A stretch of 64,000 bases of DNA from Arthrobacter sp. 9AX (GTDB lineage Bacteria; Actinomycetota; Actinomycetes; Actinomycetales; Micrococcaceae). Position numbers and translations under genes: made by a program. Below, piece after piece: positions 19,759-29,249 of the stretch; within the stretch, counting starts at the first letter, position 1, and every line of letters starts with the position of its first letter. Where the stretch lies: the NCBI RefSeq assembly GCF_902506095.1, contig NZ_LR733293.1:2428558-2492557 (forward strand), read 5' to 3'. The notes below the pieces were generated by a model that was not told where the DNA came from, ran no database searches, and saw nothing but the letters and a program-made list of their open reading frames with translations.

Positions 19759-20178
19759 GTGGCAGAAAACGCACGTGATCACAGGGACAGCCAGGGCGGC
19801 CAGGGCCGTTCGGAGTACCATGGCGTCCCGGCGAATGCGTTGCCCCTGACGGCCAGCGAAGACAGGCAGTGGGCCACGCTCGCCCATTTCGGCGGGATCC
19901 TCGGCTGCGTTCCTGCACTCCTGATCTACCTGATCTTCCGCGACCGCGGACCCTTCACGGCACAGGAGTCCAAGGAGGCGCTGAACTTCAGCCTTCCTCC
20001 CACCATCGCCGCCGTCGTCGCCAATATCCTGGTCTTCGTGCCTGTGGTGGGCAACATCTTCGCCGTGATTGCCACCCTGATCTGGATCGCCCTCACCTGC
20101 TTCTCCGTGGCGGCCGGCATCCACGTCAACCGCGGCCAGCCACACCGTTACCAGTTCAACCTCCGCTGGATCAAGTAA
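19759..20178 (+). CDS. DUF4870 family membrane protein
   Basis: A 139-residue small membrane protein. A hydrophilic N-terminus of about 45 residues is followed by hydrophobic segments at about 48-66, 82-100 and 101-122, and it ends in the family-typical YQFNLRWIK. The GTG at 19759 is preferred because GAAGGAA lies 6 bases upstream; the frame is open upstream but lacks family similarity. The function of DUF4870 proteins is not known. The next gene starts 12 bases downstream. Confidence 0.85.
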   Translation: MAENARDHRDSQGGQGRSEYHGVPANALPLTASEDRQWATLAHFGGILGCVPALLIYLIFRDRGPFTAQESKEALNFSLPPTIAAVVANILVFVPVVGNIFAVIATLIWIALTCFSVAAGIHVNRGQPHRYQFNLRWIK

Positions 20179-20190
20179 CGCGATGGCTGC

Positions 20191-20706
20191 ATGCGCAGCA
20201 TCGAGTTAATCTTCAACGCCCCTCTCGATGCCCTGGTCCGTGCCGACTGGGCCAGGCTCGCCGACGCCGGCCTGCCCAGCCTTGCCTCGCATACTGCTCC
20301 GAGCAACCGGCCCCACATCACCTTGGCCGCAGGCAACGACCTGTCATGTGACGCCGGCGTGCAGGACCCGTGCGGCAGGCTGCCCCTCGAGGTCCAGTTC
20401 TCCGGCGTGGTGCTCTTTCCGTCCCCTCAGGGCACGTTTGTGCTGGCCCGGCTGGTGGTGCCGTCCAAGCCGCTGCGGGAACTCCACGCGGAAGTGCATC
20501 ACCAATGCACTGGCGCTTTTGCCAACACCAGGCCCGATGCGTGGACCCCGCACGTCACCCTCGCCCGCAGGGTCCCCGGGCACCTGCTCGGCCGCGCCAT
20601 GGAGTCAGTGGACGCGCGGGCGGAAGGATGGTGCGCCGGTGCCAGGCTGTGGGACAGCAGCACCCGGACGGTCACGCCCCTCGGCGGTCCGCCCCTGCAG
20701 GCGTGA
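20191..20706 (+). CDS. 2'-5' RNA ligase family protein (2H phosphoesterase)
   Basis: A 171-residue protein of the 2H phosphoesterase superfamily, defined by two HxT/S motifs. HITL lies at about residues 36-39 and HVTL at about 117-120, spaced as expected for the two catalytic histidines. Relatives act on 2',3'-cyclic or 2'-5' phosphodiester bonds in RNA; the true substrate is unknown. It follows the DUF4870 gene closely and is convergent with hemW. Confidence 0.83.
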   Translation: MRSIELIFNAPLDALVRADWARLADAGLPSLASHTAPSNRPHITLAAGNDLSCDAGVQDPCGRLPLEVQFSGVVLFPSPQGTFVLARLVVPSKPLRELHAEVHHQCTGAFANTRPDAWTPHVTLARRVPGHLLGRAMESVDARAEGWCAGARLWDSSTRTVTPLGGPPLQA

Positions 20707-20721
20707 GGTGGCGGCCCGGAG

Positions 20722-21951
20722 TCAGTCCGGCAGGACCCTGCGGACCACGGCGTCGGCCAGCAGCCTGCCTTTGAGGGTGAGGACCAGCCGGCCCCGGAAG
20801 GCCGCCGCAGGCTCCACGAGCCCGTCCGCGATCAGGCCGGCCACCTCATGCCGGCCGTCCGCGCCAAGCGCGGACACCGCCAGCCCGGACTGCAGCCGGG
20901 CCTCAAGCATTACTCGTTCCACGTTCCTGGTTTCCGGGTCCAGGGTTTCCCTGCCGGCAGCGGGAGAGAGTCCCTGGGCGAGGCGGCCTGCGTAGGCCGT
21001 GGGGTGTTTGACGTTCCACCAGCGGACGCCGCCCACGTGGGAGTGCGCGCCGGGTCCTATCCCCCACCAGTCATCGCCTCGCCAGTAGGCAAGGTTGTGG
21101 CGGCAGGCCTGCCCCGGTGTGCGCGCCCAGTTGCTGACTTCGTACCAGCTCAGGCCGGCTGCGGTGATCAGTTCATCGGCGAGCTCGTACTTGTCGGCGT
21201 GGTCGTCGTCGTCAATTTCTGGAACCTCGCCACGGCGGATCTGGGCCGCGAGTTTGGTGCCGTCCTCAATAATCAGCGCGTAGGCGCTGATGTGGTCTGG
21301 TTCGTAGGACAGCGCGGTTTCCAGCGAGTGGCGCCAGTCGGCGATGGACTCCCCCGGCGTACCGTAGATCAGGTCCAGGCTGACAGCGAGCCCCGCTTCC
21401 CGTGCCCACTGGACCACCTGCGGCACCCTGCTGGGCGTGTGCGTCCGGTCCAGGACCTTGAGGACATGCGGGACGGCGGACTGCATGCCGAAGGAGACCC
21501 TGGTGAATCCCGCCTCCTTCAGGATGGCGAGGGATTCCGGCGTGACGGAATCGGGGTTGGCTTCCGTGGTGACCTCGGCGCCGTCTTCGATGCCCCACTG
21601 GTCGATGGCCCGGCGAAGGATCAGGGCAAGGTCCGTGGCGGGCAGCAGCGTGGGCGTTCCTCCGCCGAAGAACACCGTGCCCAGCTTCCGCTGCGGAAGG
21701 CCCGACGCCGAGAGGACCCTCGCTGCCATGGCCACCTCTGACGCGGCCGTGTTGGCATATGCGTCCTGGGATGCTCCGCCGCCCAGTTCCGTGGCGGTGT
21801 AGGTGTTGAAGTCGCAGTAGCCGCAGCGCACGGCGCAGAACGGAATATGGACGTACAGCCCGAACGCACGGCCCGCCGCACCGTCTGCTGCCTGGGCAGG
21901 CAGCAGACCGTCCGACGGCGCCGGGTCGCCGAGGGGAAGGGTACTAGGCAT
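20722..21951 (-). CDS. hemW: Radical SAM heme chaperone HemW
   Basis: A 409-residue radical SAM protein, long annotated as oxygen-independent coproporphyrinogen III oxidase. HemW proteins bind heme and pass it to target proteins. The CxxxCxxC cluster motif CAVRCGYC (39-46) binds the 4Fe-4S cluster, and FGGGTPTLL follows as the SAM-binding glycine motif. A HemN C-terminal domain is at about 300-400. An N-terminal extension of about 30 residues is unusual but has the only good start (ATG 21951). It follows lepA by 36 bases, a widely conserved pairing. Confidence 0.93.
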   Translation of the reverse strand: MPSTLPLGDPAPSDGLLPAQAADGAAGRAFGLYVHIPFCAVRCGYCDFNTYTATELGGGASQDAYANTAASEVAMAARVLSASGLPQRKLGTVFFGGGTPTLLPATDLALILRRAIDQWGIEDGAEVTTEANPDSVTPESLAILKEAGFTRVSFGMQSAVPHVLKVLDRTHTPSRVPQVVQWAREAGLAVSLDLIYGTPGESIADWRHSLETALSYEPDHISAYALIIEDGTKLAAQIRRGEVPEIDDDDHADKYELADELITAAGLSWYEVSNWARTPGQACRHNLAYWRGDDWWGIGPGAHSHVGGVRWWNVKHPTAYAGRLAQGLSPAAGRETLDPETRNVERVMLEARLQSGLAVSALGADGRHEVAGLIADGLVEPAAAFRGRLVLTLKGRLLADAVVRRVLPD

Positions 21952-21987
21952 TGCTGGTGCCTCCGGTGTTGCCGGACGCGGTGTCCA

Positions 21988-23841
21988 CTACTTTTTGGCC
22001 TTGTCCTTGGACTCGTCGGTGGTGAGCGCGGCGATGAAGGCTTCCTGCGGGACCTCGACGCGGCCCACCATCTTCATGCGCTTCTTGCCTTCCTTCTGCT
22101 TCTCGAGCAGTTTGCGCTTGCGGGAAATGTCGCCGCCGTAGCACTTGGCCAGGACGTCCTTGCGGATGGCTCGGATGCTTTCGCGGGCAATGATCCGGGA
22201 GCCGATGGCCGCCTGGATGGGCACCTCGAACTGCTGGCGCGGGATGAGCTCACGCAGCTTGGTGGTCATCATGACGCCGTAGGAGTAGGCCTTGTCACGG
22301 TGGGTGATGGCGGAGAAGGCATCCACCTGCTCGCCCTGGAGCATGATGTCCACCTTCACCAGGTCTGCCACCTGCTCGCCGTCGGCCTTCCAGTCCAGCG
22401 AGCCGTAGCCGCGGGTCTTGGACTTGAGGATGTCGAAGAAGTCGAACACGATCTCTGCCAGCGGGAGGCGGTACCGGATTTCCACCCGGTCCTCGGACAG
22501 GTAGTCCATGCCGCCCATCACACCGCGGCGGCTCTGGCACAGCTCCATGATGGCGCCGACGAATTCGTTGGGCGCCAGGATGGTTGCCGACACCATCGGT
22601 TCCCGGACCTCGGAGATTTTGCCCGAGGGGTACTCGCTGGGGTTGGTCACGTGGACCACTTTTTTGTCCTCCAGCGTTACTTCATACTCCACGTTGGGCG
22701 CGGTGGAGATGAGGTCCAGGTTGTATTCGCGTTCGAGCCGCTCGCGGGTGATCTCCAGATGGAGCAGCCCGAGGAAGCCCACGCGGAACCCGAAGCCGAG
22801 GGCCGCGGAAGTTTCGGGCTCGTAGACCAGGGCGGCGTCGTTGAGCATCAGTTTCTCGAGGGCATCGCGCAGCACCGGGTAGTCCGTGCCGTCCAGCGGA
22901 TACAGCCCGGAGAAGACCATGGGTTTGGCATCGGCATAGCCGGGGAGTGAATCAGCGGCCGGCTTGGCAAGGTTGGTGACCGTATCACCCACCTTGGACA
23001 GCCGGACATCCTTCACGCCCGTGATGAGGTAGCCCACCTCGCCGACGCCCAGGCCCTTGGAAGGTGTGGGCTCCGGGGAGCTCACCCCGATTTCCAGGAG
23101 CTCGTGGGTGGCACGGGTGGACATCATCTGGATGCGTTCGCGCGGGTGCAGCATGCCGTCAACCACCCGGACGTAGGTGACCACGCCGCGGTAGGTGTCA
23201 TAGACGGAGTCGAAGATCATGGCGCGGGCCGGTGCGTTCGGGTCACCCACCGGAGCGGGCAGGTCGCGGACGATCTTGTCCAGCAAGGCCTCAACGCCCA
23301 TGCCGGTCTTCCCCGAGACGCGGAGAACGTCCTCCGGGTCGCCGCCGATCAGGCTGGCCAGTTCCGCCGCGTACTTCTCGGGCTGCGCCGCCGGGAGGTC
23401 GATCTTGTTCAGGACCGGAATGATGGTGAGGTTGTTTTCCATCGCCAGGTACAGGTTGGCGAGGGTCTGGGCCTCAATGCCCTGGGCAGCGTCGACCAGG
23501 AGGATGGCTCCTTCGCAGGCCGCGAGCGAGCGGGACACCTCGTAGGTGAAGTCCACGTGGCCGGGGGTGTCGATCATGTTCAGTGCGTAGCTGGTGCCGT
23601 CGAGTTCCCAGGGCATACGGACAGCCTGGGATTTGATGGTGATGCCGCGCTCACGTTCGATGTCCATGCGGTCCAGGTACTGGGCCTTCATGTCGCGGGG
23701 CTGCACGACGCCGGTCAGCTGCAGCATGCGGTCAGCCAGGGTGGACTTGCCGTGGTCAATGTGCGCGATGATGCAGAAGTTCCGAATTATGGCCGGATCT
23801 GTCGCGGCGGGCACCGGGGCGGTGCGGGCCATGGGAGACAC
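21988..23841 (-). CDS. lepA: Elongation factor 4 (LepA)
   Basis: A 617-residue translational GTPase. G1 AHIDHGKST (about 27-35), the G2 region with RGITIK and DTPGHVDF (G3), plus NKID (G4) are all present. EF-G-like domains II, III and V follow, then the LepA-specific C-terminal domain (about 500-617) with the [20 protein letters not shown] basic stretch. The GTG at 23841 has AAGGAC 5 bases upstream; an in-frame ATG lies three codons later. It is probably co-transcribed with hemW. Confidence 0.95.
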   Translation of the reverse strand: MSPMARTAPVPAATDPAIIRNFCIIAHIDHGKSTLADRMLQLTGVVQPRDMKAQYLDRMDIERERGITIKSQAVRMPWELDGTSYALNMIDTPGHVDFTYEVSRSLAACEGAILLVDAAQGIEAQTLANLYLAMENNLTIIPVLNKIDLPAAQPEKYAAELASLIGGDPEDVLRVSGKTGMGVEALLDKIVRDLPAPVGDPNAPARAMIFDSVYDTYRGVVTYVRVVDGMLHPRERIQMMSTRATHELLEIGVSSPEPTPSKGLGVGEVGYLITGVKDVRLSKVGDTVTNLAKPAADSLPGYADAKPMVFSGLYPLDGTDYPVLRDALEKLMLNDAALVYEPETSAALGFGFRVGFLGLLHLEITRERLEREYNLDLISTAPNVEYEVTLEDKKVVHVTNPSEYPSGKISEVREPMVSATILAPNEFVGAIMELCQSRRGVMGGMDYLSEDRVEIRYRLPLAEIVFDFFDILKSKTRGYGSLDWKADGEQVADLVKVDIMLQGEQVDAFSAITHRDKAYSYGVMMTTKLRELIPRQQFEVPIQAAIGSRIIARESIRAIRKDVLAKCYGGDISRKRKLLEKQKEGKKRMKMVGRVEVPQEAFIAALTTDESKDKAKK

Positions 23842-24002
23842 GCAGGGTCCTTACTGTTGGCATTCACGCGGTTCCGCGGGGCACACCGGAGGGCCCCTGC
23901 GGTCAGCCGCACATCTTGGAACCTCCAGTGTCCCACGTCCGGGGCCCGGTCACCGCATTTCCCGCGCCGGTTGACGTTCCGCCGCCGGGTGGGGGCCGGG
24001 GA

Positions 24003-24008
24003 TAGGGT
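24003..24008 (+). promoter_or_regulatory. Candidate -10 box for leaderless PemK/MazF-like gene
   Basis: TAGGGT ends 7 bases before ATG 24015, which would give a leaderless message. TTGACG at 23971-23976 is too far upstream to be its -35 box (26-base gap). Confidence 0.4.
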
Positions 24009-24014
24009 TACCGG

Positions 24015-24584
24015 ATGGCACTGAACCTCCATTCCCTGGCAAACGCCGTCAAGGCCGGCCTGCGGGTCCTGGCGAAGGCGGGTACCGGCACAGCGGCACG
24101 CAGTGACCGCCCCGCGCCGGGCGGCAGCCCTGGCCGGACCCGCCCCACCCCCGTGCAGGTCCAGGGCGGACATCGCCCGGACAGCAGGTACCCGGGCGAT
24201 TTCCAGGGCCGCGTTGCGGTCCGCTACGCACCGCAACCGGACGGAGAGCCGGACCCGGGTGAAGTGGTGTGGGCCTGGGTCCCCTACGAGGAGGACTTCA
24301 CCCGCGGCAAGGACCGGCCGGTCCTCGTGGTGGGCAAAAGCGGGGGCTACCTGCTGGGACTGATGCTGACCAGCAAGGACCGCGTGCCGGGGTCGGCGGC
24401 CTCAAAGGACTACGTGGACCTGGGTCCGGGAGGATGGGACCGGCAGGGCCGGCCGAGTGAGGCGAGGCTGGACCGCATACTGCAACTGCGGCCGGATGGC
24501 ATCCGCAGGGAAGGCGCCGTACTGGACCGGGAACGTTTTGACATGGTGGCGGCAGGACTTCGCCGGCGACACGGCTGGAACTAG
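24015..24584 (+). CDS. PemK/MazF-like protein without a neighbouring antitoxin
   Basis: A 189-residue protein. After a variable basic N-terminus (about 1-60), residues from about 70 resemble the PemK/MazF fold: GEVVWAWVPYEED, then KDRPVLVVG, then LMLTSKDR. In classical MazF toxins these parts carry the RNA-binding and catalytic Arg and Thr/Ser. Known family members cleave mRNA, but this long single-gene form has no antitoxin gene on either side (lepA and rpsT flank it). Toxicity is therefore uncertain. No ribosome site is seen; a -10 box directly precedes the ATG. Confidence 0.75.
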   Translation: MALNLHSLANAVKAGLRVLAKAGTGTAARSDRPAPGGSPGRTRPTPVQVQGGHRPDSRYPGDFQGRVAVRYAPQPDGEPDPGEVVWAWVPYEEDFTRGKDRPVLVVGKSGGYLLGLMLTSKDRVPGSAASKDYVDLGPGGWDRQGRPSEARLDRILQLRPDGIRREGAVLDRERFDMVAAGLRRRHGWN

Positions 24585-24754
24585 GTCCGCCAAATGGCCA
24601 GCCCCACGCCTGACCTGCTATTCTTTGTAGCTGTGTGTCCGTGCAGGTCGACGGCCACTGATGGTTGGCCGCCATAGGTATCCCCACGCCGCTCAGTCAA
24701 TGGCCAATCTGAAAGCCCTCTAGACCATTTCCGCATTAAAAAGAGAGTTCACAC

Positions 24755-25015
24755 GTGGCGAATATCAAGTCCCAGAAGAAGCGCATCCTCACCAACGAGA
24801 AGGCACGCCTGCGCAACAACGCAGTCAAGTCCGAGCTGAAGACGGCCATCCGCGCCGTCAACACTGCCGTTGAGTCCACGGACAAGGATGCAGCTGCTGC
24901 TGCCCTGGTTGCTGCCAGCCGCAAGCTGGACAAGGCTGTTAGCAAGGGTGTTCTGCACAAGAACAACGCAGCGAACCGTAAGTCGGCGATCTCCAAGAAG
25001 GTCAACGCACTGTAA
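24755..25015 (+). CDS. rpsT: 30S ribosomal protein S20
   Basis: An 86-residue, lysine- and alanine-rich protein that binds 16S rRNA early in 30S assembly. The opening [22 protein letters not shown] is the family signature and the length is typical. The start is GTG 24755 after an AAGAGAG site. A leader of up to 170 bases lies upstream, with a small GGCCA/TGGCC-type hairpin near 24651-24671. Autoregulation of S20 is known in other bacteria, but nothing here proves it. A strong terminator follows. Confidence 0.97.
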   Translation: MANIKSQKKRILTNEKARLRNNAVKSELKTAIRAVNTAVESTDKDAAAAALVAASRKLDKAVSKGVLHKNNAANRKSAISKKVNAL

Positions 25016-25043
25016 GGTTTCCAGTTCTGTTGAACTGATGGTT

Positions 25044-25071
25044 GTGGCCGGTACCGTTTGGTACCGGCCAC
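25044..25071 (+). terminator. rpsT terminator
   Basis: A perfect 12-bp stem (25044-25055 with 25060-25071) has loop GTTT and a T-rich tail, 28 bases after the rpsT stop. Confidence 0.88.
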
Positions 25072-25118
25072 ATATCTTTAACGTCAGCGTGTTTATCCGC
25101 AGTGTCGGCAACGCGGTT

Positions 25119-25149
25119 ACCTCCCCTGTCCCCCAATCGACGGGGAGGT
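25119..25149 (-). terminator. Possible holA terminator
   Basis: ACCTCCCC (25119-25126) and GGGGAGGT (25142-25149) can form an 8-bp stem 26 bases after the holA stop. There is no T-run, so support is modest. Confidence 0.4.
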
Positions 25150-25174
25150 GACGGGGCGTCCGGGGTGGCGCGGG

Positions 25175-26191
25175 CTACCTGCCCTGTACCGACGTCGCGA
25201 TAATCCTCACCGCATGTTCCACCGCGTAAACAGGGTCCCTTGCGAGTCCTTTAACCTGGGCGTCAGCCTCGGCGGTGGCCTGGATGGAGCGCACCAGGCC
25301 CTCCGGCGTCCACCGCCGGACGTCGCGCTGAGCCTGTTCAACCAACCAGGGCTGCATCCCGAGTTCCGCCGCAATCTGGGCGGCGGAACCGGACGCGCCG
25401 GCAACGCGTGCCACGGTCCGGAGTTTGGCGGCCAGGGCGGCGACCAGCGGAACCGGATCTGCTCCCGTGGCCAGCGCATGGCGAAGGGTGGACAAGGCCA
25501 GCGGACCGTTTCCTGCCATGGCGGCATCCGCCACTTTGAAGGCAGTAGCCTCGATCCGGCCGCCGTAGTACCGGTCCACGATCTCTGTGGTGACAGTAGT
25601 GCCGGCGTCGGCGATGAGCTGGCTGCAGGCTGCAGCCAGCTCGGAGAGATTTGCCCCGACGGCGTTGACCAGGGCCTGGACCGCGTCCGGCTCGATCCGC
25701 CGCCCGCCGGCTTTGAACTCCGCCACCACGAAGGCCACTTTGTCCGCGTCCTTCTTCAGCGGCTGGCAGTCCACAACGGGCCAGCCGCCCTTCTTGACGG
25801 CGTCCAGCAGTTTCTTGCCCCGGACTCCCCCGCCGTGGCGCAGCACCAGGACGGCATCGGGCTCCGGGTGGCCAAGGTAGGAAAGCCCGTCGGCAAGGAA
25901 AGCGTCATTCATCGCTTCCACGGCCTCCACCTCGATGAGCTTGTTTTCGCCGAAAAGGGACGGGCTGACCTGCATCAGCAGGGTCCCGGCCTCATAGGAG
26001 GAGGCATTGATCCGGCTGACTACCACATCAGGGGAGGCTGCCCGCACCTGGGCCCGGATGCGGTCCATCGCCCTGATCCCCAAGTACTCTTCCGGGCCGC
26101 TCACCAGGACCACGCCGGCGGGGGTTACGTCCCGCCAGGTGGGGCCGTTCGACGCCGGGGAACGGGGTGCACGCTTCTGCGCAGCGGCCAT
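25175..26191 (-). CDS. holA: DNA polymerase III subunit delta
   Basis: A 338-residue clamp-loader subunit that opens the beta clamp. The N-terminal AAA+-like domain begins with GVVLVSGPEEYLGIRAMDRI and includes the beta-binding region around SLFGENKLIEVEAVEAMND. Helical domains II and III follow to about residue 335. There is no P-loop, as expected for delta. The ATG at 26191 has GGAAGGAAG upstream. It lies downstream of comEC, the usual order. The 3' end of the comEC frame overlaps its first 55 codons. Confidence 0.93.
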   Translation of the reverse strand: MAAAQKRAPRSPASNGPTWRDVTPAGVVLVSGPEEYLGIRAMDRIRAQVRAASPDVVVSRINASSYEAGTLLMQVSPSLFGENKLIEVEAVEAMNDAFLADGLSYLGHPEPDAVLVLRHGGGVRGKKLLDAVKKGGWPVVDCQPLKKDADKVAFVVAEFKAGGRRIEPDAVQALVNAVGANLSELAAACSQLIADAGTTVTTEIVDRYYGGRIEATAFKVADAAMAGNGPLALSTLRHALATGADPVPLVAALAAKLRTVARVAGASGSAAQIAAELGMQPWLVEQAQRDVRRWTPEGLVRSIQATAEADAQVKGLARDPVYAVEHAVRIIATSVQGR

Positions 26192-28172
26192 CGGGGCTTC
26201 CTTCCGGAAATTTTGTGGAGTATCCCAGCCTGCCATGTCCGGCGGCCCGGTCCAAGCCGGCACTGCACCGCCGCCGCAGTCCCCCTGGTGGCCGGGCCGT
26301 CTGCCCGCGGTGCAGATACCGCCGCGTCCAGGCTGCGCATCGTTCCAGCAGTTCGATCAGGCCAATGGTACGCGCGTGGGCAGCAAACACCACGCGGAGG
26401 AGCCGGCGGGGACGGGCAACCGCCCCAACAGCGCCGAATGTCAGCACGGACAGGAGGAGCATGCTCAGCAGCCCGGGGACGCCTTCCGGCCACGGCAGGG
26501 CTGCGCCGGGGAGCTGCGCCGTCCATCGCGCGGTCGCCGCAACCCCTGCGCTGAAGGTGCCCGCCACCGCCACCAGCGCAGTCCCGGCCCACGGCGCCAG
26601 TACCACCAGGGGAACAGCAGCTGTTCCCAGCAGCGTCACGGGCGCCACCAGCGGCGAGGCCACGACGTTTGCCAGCAGCGAGTACGTTGAAAACTGCGGC
26701 TGAAGCACCACAGTCACCGGCCCGCACAGCAACTGAGCGGACAAGGGAACAGCAACCGCCGCTGCTGCCCAGCGCGGGATCAGTGCCGGGATCCATGCCA
26801 TGATCCTGCGGCCAAGGATGATAATGCCCAGCGTTGCAAGGACCGACAGGAGGAAGCCGAAGCTCGACCCCAGTCCAGGGTCCGCCAGCAGCAGGCCGGT
26901 CACGGCAAGGCTCAGGAAGCTCAGCCCCCGCCCGGTCCGGCCACCAGCCAGGGAAAATACCGCCACGGCCCCCATCACGGCTGCCCGCAGGACGCTGGCG
27001 TCCGGGCCTACCAGCAGGACGAACAAGCCAAGGCCCGCGACGGCGAGCCCCGCCGCAGGGACGCGCGGCAGGCGGAACCGCCGGCAGGCCAGCAGCAGGG
27101 CTCCGAGCACCAGGCTGCAGTTGGCCCCGCTGACGGCGGTCAGGTGGGTCATGCCCACGCTTTTCATTGCAGTCTCCAGGCCTTCGTCCAAGGAGCTGGT
27201 GTCCCCGGTAACCATTCCGGGCAACAGGCCCCGCGGATCTGGAGCCAGGAACGAGGCGGCTGAGACAAACCGTTCCCTCAGCTTCTTCGCTGATTCCTGC
27301 AGGAACGGAGACGCGGTGGGCCTCCCCGGCCCTGAGGACGCAGCCAGCATGCCCGCTTCCTCCCTCCCGGGATCGGCCGGCCTGAGCTTCCCGGTGGCGC
27401 GGACCAGCTGCCCCGGCACAACCGTCCCCCAGGCACCGCCGCCGGTTACCAGCAGTTGGGCCCGCGTGCGCAACAGGACGCCTCCGGTGCTGACGTCCCG
27501 GGTCCACACAGCGATCGACCAGCGTGAGGGGGTGCCTGCCTGGTTCGGCGGATTGAGGGCACGCGGCGTTCCTGCCACTTCCACCACGGCCACCACCGAC
27601 TTGCCGGATGAGACCGCAGCCGCCAGCGGACCTTCATGCCGCTGGGTGGAGGCCACCGCCGAATGCGCTGCCGCGACGGCCGCCAGCAGCAGGGCAACGG
27701 CGGCAGTAGCCAGGAAACTCCGTCGGGCCGGCTTCTGCCGGCACGCGGTGGCTGAGCGCCTGCGGGTCCGCCACGTCCTGTGCAGCAGCGCGGCCGCAAG
27801 CACCAGCAACACACTGCAGAGGCCTGCCAAGGCCATCGGATCCAGCCAGAGCCCTGCTGCCGAGGCGGCCCAGACCAGGGCCGCCGGCAGCGCGAGCCGG
27901 ACATCCGTGCGCCGGCGCGGTGCTTCGTCTCCCTCCGGGCCTGACGCCTGGGCCGCCTTCCTGTTGCCGGCCATGAAACGCGCGTATTGGGCATGCCAGT
28001 ATGTCGCCAAACGGTCACCGGGGACGCGGCGGTGCGGCGGGATACGCAAACGCCGGCCTCCTGCTGTGGTGCGTCCCGGCGCGAGGTTCCGTTCGGTGTC
28101 CGGACTCTCCCCTGCTGCAGGGTGGCCCCCTTCCTCACCGGCTGCTGCCTTGCCCCTGACGGCCGAGTCCAC
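26028..28172 (-). CDS. comEC: ComEC/Rec2 family competence membrane protein
   Basis: A large membrane protein (about 714 residues) that in competent bacteria forms the channel for single-stranded DNA uptake. The Competence domain has many hydrophobic helices and the conserved HLTAVSGANCSLVLGALL. An N-terminal DUF4131-like part is present, but no C-terminal metallo-beta-lactamase domain is seen. The start is uncertain: GTG 28172 has GGAG upstream, ATG 28220 and ATG 27974 (MAGNRKAAQ, closest to relatives) are alternatives. The frame runs 164 bases into holA, and its last 55 or so residues look unlike the family. It lies between comEA and holA. Confidence 0.85.
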   Translation of the reverse strand: MDSAVRGKAAAGEEGGHPAAGESPDTERNLAPGRTTAGGRRLRIPPHRRVPGDRLATYWHAQYARFMAGNRKAAQASGPEGDEAPRRRTDVRLALPAALVWAASAAGLWLDPMALAGLCSVLLVLAAALLHRTWRTRRRSATACRQKPARRSFLATAAVALLLAAVAAAHSAVASTQRHEGPLAAAVSSGKSVVAVVEVAGTPRALNPPNQAGTPSRWSIAVWTRDVSTGGVLLRTRAQLLVTGGGAWGTVVPGQLVRATGKLRPADPGREEAGMLAASSGPGRPTASPFLQESAKKLRERFVSAASFLAPDPRGLLPGMVTGDTSSLDEGLETAMKSVGMTHLTAVSGANCSLVLGALLLACRRFRLPRVPAAGLAVAGLGLFVLLVGPDASVLRAAVMGAVAVFSLAGGRTGRGLSFLSLAVTGLLLADPGLGSSFGFLLSVLATLGIIILGRRIMAWIPALIPRWAAAAVAVPLSAQLLCGPVTVVLQPQFSTYSLLANVVASPLVAPVTLLGTAAVPLVVLAPWAGTALVAVAGTFSAGVAATARWTAQLPGAALPWPEGVPGLLSMLLLSVLTFGAVGAVARPRRLLRVVFAAHARTIGLIELLERCAAWTRRYLHRGQTARPPGGLRRRCSAGLDRAAGHGRLGYSTKFPEGSPDGRCAEACTPFPGVERPHLAGRNPRRRGPGERPGRVLGDQGDGPHPGPGAGSLP

Positions 28173-28283
28173 GTAGCGGCTCCAGGGGCTGGTCCTTATT
28201 CCTGATGACCGGCTAACCATGGCGCTGCACCCATGCCGCTTTTCCTATCGCCTGCTTCCCTCCACCCGGCCACTGCGCCTGCC

Positions 28284-29180
28284 TCATACGGTCACCAGCG
28301 GGAGCAGGGACTCAAGCATTTTCGGTCCCACGCCGTCAATGGCATCGAGTTCCTCCACAGCCGTGAAGGGCCCGTGTTCCCTGCGCCAGTCCACGATGCG
28401 CTGTGCCAGCACGGGTCCCACCTTCGGCAGGCCATCCAGTTCCTCCACCCCCGCAGTATTCAGGTTGACCTTCGAGCCTGCCGCATTGTTGTCCGGGGAA
28501 CCTCCCGTATCCTGCGCCCCGGCGCCGCCCGTGTTGTCCGGCAGCGGCTCGCCCGGCCGCGGGACCTGGATCTTTTGGCCGTCCGTCACCGGGGCCGCCA
28601 GGTTAAGGCGGTCCAGGTCAGCGCCGGGACTGGCCCCGCCTGCCGCGGCGACGGCATCATGCACCCGGCTCCCCGCCGGCAACTGAACCACCCCCGGCCC
28701 CAGCACTGCACCGGCCACGTGGACCACCACGGTGCCGGCCGGGGTGCTCTCCTGCGGGCCTGCGGCAGCAGCGGCACGGCTGCCACCTCCATCGTCTTCG
28801 CCCGATGCGTCCGCCTCAGCCGCGACGGCGCTGGTCTCGGGGCTGCCGCCGCCCAGCGGGAGGATCTCGGGCTGTCCGGACGCTGCCTGCCACCAAAACC
28901 AGGCACCGGCAGCTACGGCAAGCATCCCCAGGAGCACTGCAAGCCGCAGGCCAAGGCGCCAGCGGAGGGCGGGGCCAACGTCCCGAGGCTCCGCCGCGGC
29001 GTGTGCGCCGTGCCCAGTGCCGTCGCTGCCGTCAGTTCCGCCTGCACCGTTGTATTCGAAGGCAGGCTGGCCGTCCTCCTCAAACAGGAGTCCCCGGGGA
29101 TTGCTGCCCAAGGCGGCCTGCAGCCGGTTCCTTGCGTGGCGCGCCTGCTGACCTGCTGTTCCAGCATCCCGGCGTGACAT
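28284..29180 (-). CDS. comEA: ComEA family DNA-binding competence protein
   Basis: A 298-residue membrane-anchored DNA receptor. A cytosolic N-terminus (about 1-77) leads to one transmembrane helix (about 78-98), then an Ala/Gly/Ser-rich linker. An SLBB domain (about 147-205) with VVVHVAGAVLGPGVVQLPAG is followed by tandem helix-hairpin-helix motifs (about 237-298): LNTAGVEELDGLPKVGP and the final IDGVGPKMLESL. It would bring double-stranded DNA to ComEC, the next gene. Type IV pilus genes are not in the window, so natural competence is only inferred. Confidence 0.92.
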   Translation of the reverse strand: MSRRDAGTAGQQARHARNRLQAALGSNPRGLLFEEDGQPAFEYNGAGGTDGSDGTGHGAHAAAEPRDVGPALRWRLGLRLAVLLGMLAVAAGAWFWWQAASGQPEILPLGGGSPETSAVAAEADASGEDDGGGSRAAAAAGPQESTPAGTVVVHVAGAVLGPGVVQLPAGSRVHDAVAAAGGASPGADLDRLNLAAPVTDGQKIQVPRPGEPLPDNTGGAGAQDTGGSPDNNAAGSKVNLNTAGVEELDGLPKVGPVLAQRIVDWRREHGPFTAVEELDAIDGVGPKMLESLLPLVTV

Positions 29181-29249
29181 ACAGCCAACGCTAGGGACCG
29201 GGTGCAGCCCGGCAACAGCGCCGGGCCTTGCTATGTGGAAAGGGCGCGG

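Noticed and set aside
26125..27507. 460-codon frame inside comEC on the same strand
   Set aside because: It lacks hydrophobic helices or known motifs, while the comEC frame has clear family features.
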